Origin: Paenibacillus taichungensis
GTDB lineage: Bacteria; Bacillota; Bacilli; Paenibacillales; Paenibacillaceae
Direction of reading: 5' to 3'
DNA length: 64,000 bases
Assembly: GCF_003287275.1 (NCBI RefSeq)
Contig: NZ_QEVW01000002.1
Span: forward strand, 62,001 to 126,000
Below, piece after piece: positions 63,921 to 64,000 of the stretch. The notes under the pieces were generated by a model, which saw only the letters and a program-made list of their open reading frames with translations, searched no databases and was not told the DNA's origin. A program made the position numbers and the translations under genes. Every line of letters starts with the position of its first letter. Within the stretch, counting starts at the first letter, position 1.

Positions 63921-64000
63921 TATAATGTTCCTTCGTGAAACTTTAAACTTGCACTTGTCTCTTTAAAATATGAACATTCGAGCGAGCAGACTAAAAAGAT

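Overview
The window looks like chromosome of a spore-forming, low-to-mid GC Firmicute of the Paenibacillus type. The evidence is a SleB-type cortex hydrolase, a GerAB-type permease, an H-type small acid-soluble spore protein, T-box leaders, a CIRCE element before groES, AGGAGG ribosome binding sites with frequent TTG/GTG starts, and a tsaE-tsaB-rimI-tsaD / ABC-F / moaC / tatA-tatC / groES-groEL order that resembles the Bacillus subtilis ydi-gro region. I saw no rRNA, tRNA, insertion sequence, prophage or CRISPR array.

Layout. 1-6.5 kb: a 5'-truncated 2'-5' RNA ligase-family protein, a SleB-like hydrolase, a processive diacylglycerol glycosyltransferase, and a TetR regulator followed by a YhgE/Pip membrane protein; both of the last two have the same spaced operator upstream. 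7.1-11.8 kb: a lone glutamate synthase large subunit behind a long leader. 12.2-29.7 kb: a 16-gene exopolysaccharide/capsule cluster preceded by an XRE regulator and a PilZ-like protein. It encodes a tyrosine phosphatase, Wzz-like and BY-kinase proteins, GalU, a priming sugar transferase, a UDP-glucuronate decarboxylase-like enzyme, three GT4 glycosyltransferases, a Wzy-like polymerase, a Wzx-like flippase, GDP-mannose pyrophosphorylase, UDP-glucose dehydrogenase, an LCP ligase, VanZ and an NTF2-like protein. A three-way-junction RNA that resembles the EAR/epsC element lies between the BY-kinase and galU. The same 15-bp palindrome lies in promoters at both ends of the cluster.

29.9-41.2 kb: a Cys-rich small protein with an ABC exporter, an AI-2E-type permease, a YtrA-type GntR operon (membrane protein plus secreted alpha/beta hydrolase), a CNNM/HlyC-like protein, cardiolipin synthase and a YitT protein. 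41.2-47.3 kb: a non-homologous end-joining set with LigD split into polymerase and ligase genes plus Ku, interleaved with a GerAB permease and a VOC dioxygenase, then SspH. 47.5-61.8 kb: the t6A genes, a rod-like structured RNA (possibly 6S-like), tandem leucine T-boxes and leuA, an intergenic cluster of DnaA boxes, ABC-F, folate and molybdopterin genes, twin-arginine translocase and groESL. 62-64 kb: a CzcO-like flavoprotein behind an ArsR-type palindrome, and an unknown membrane protein.

The most interesting leads are the shared palindrome bracketing the polysaccharide cluster, the DnaA-box cluster, the rod-like RNA before the T-boxes, the EAR-like RNA and the paired TetR/YhgE operators. 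All calls come from reading sequence; no database search was possible.
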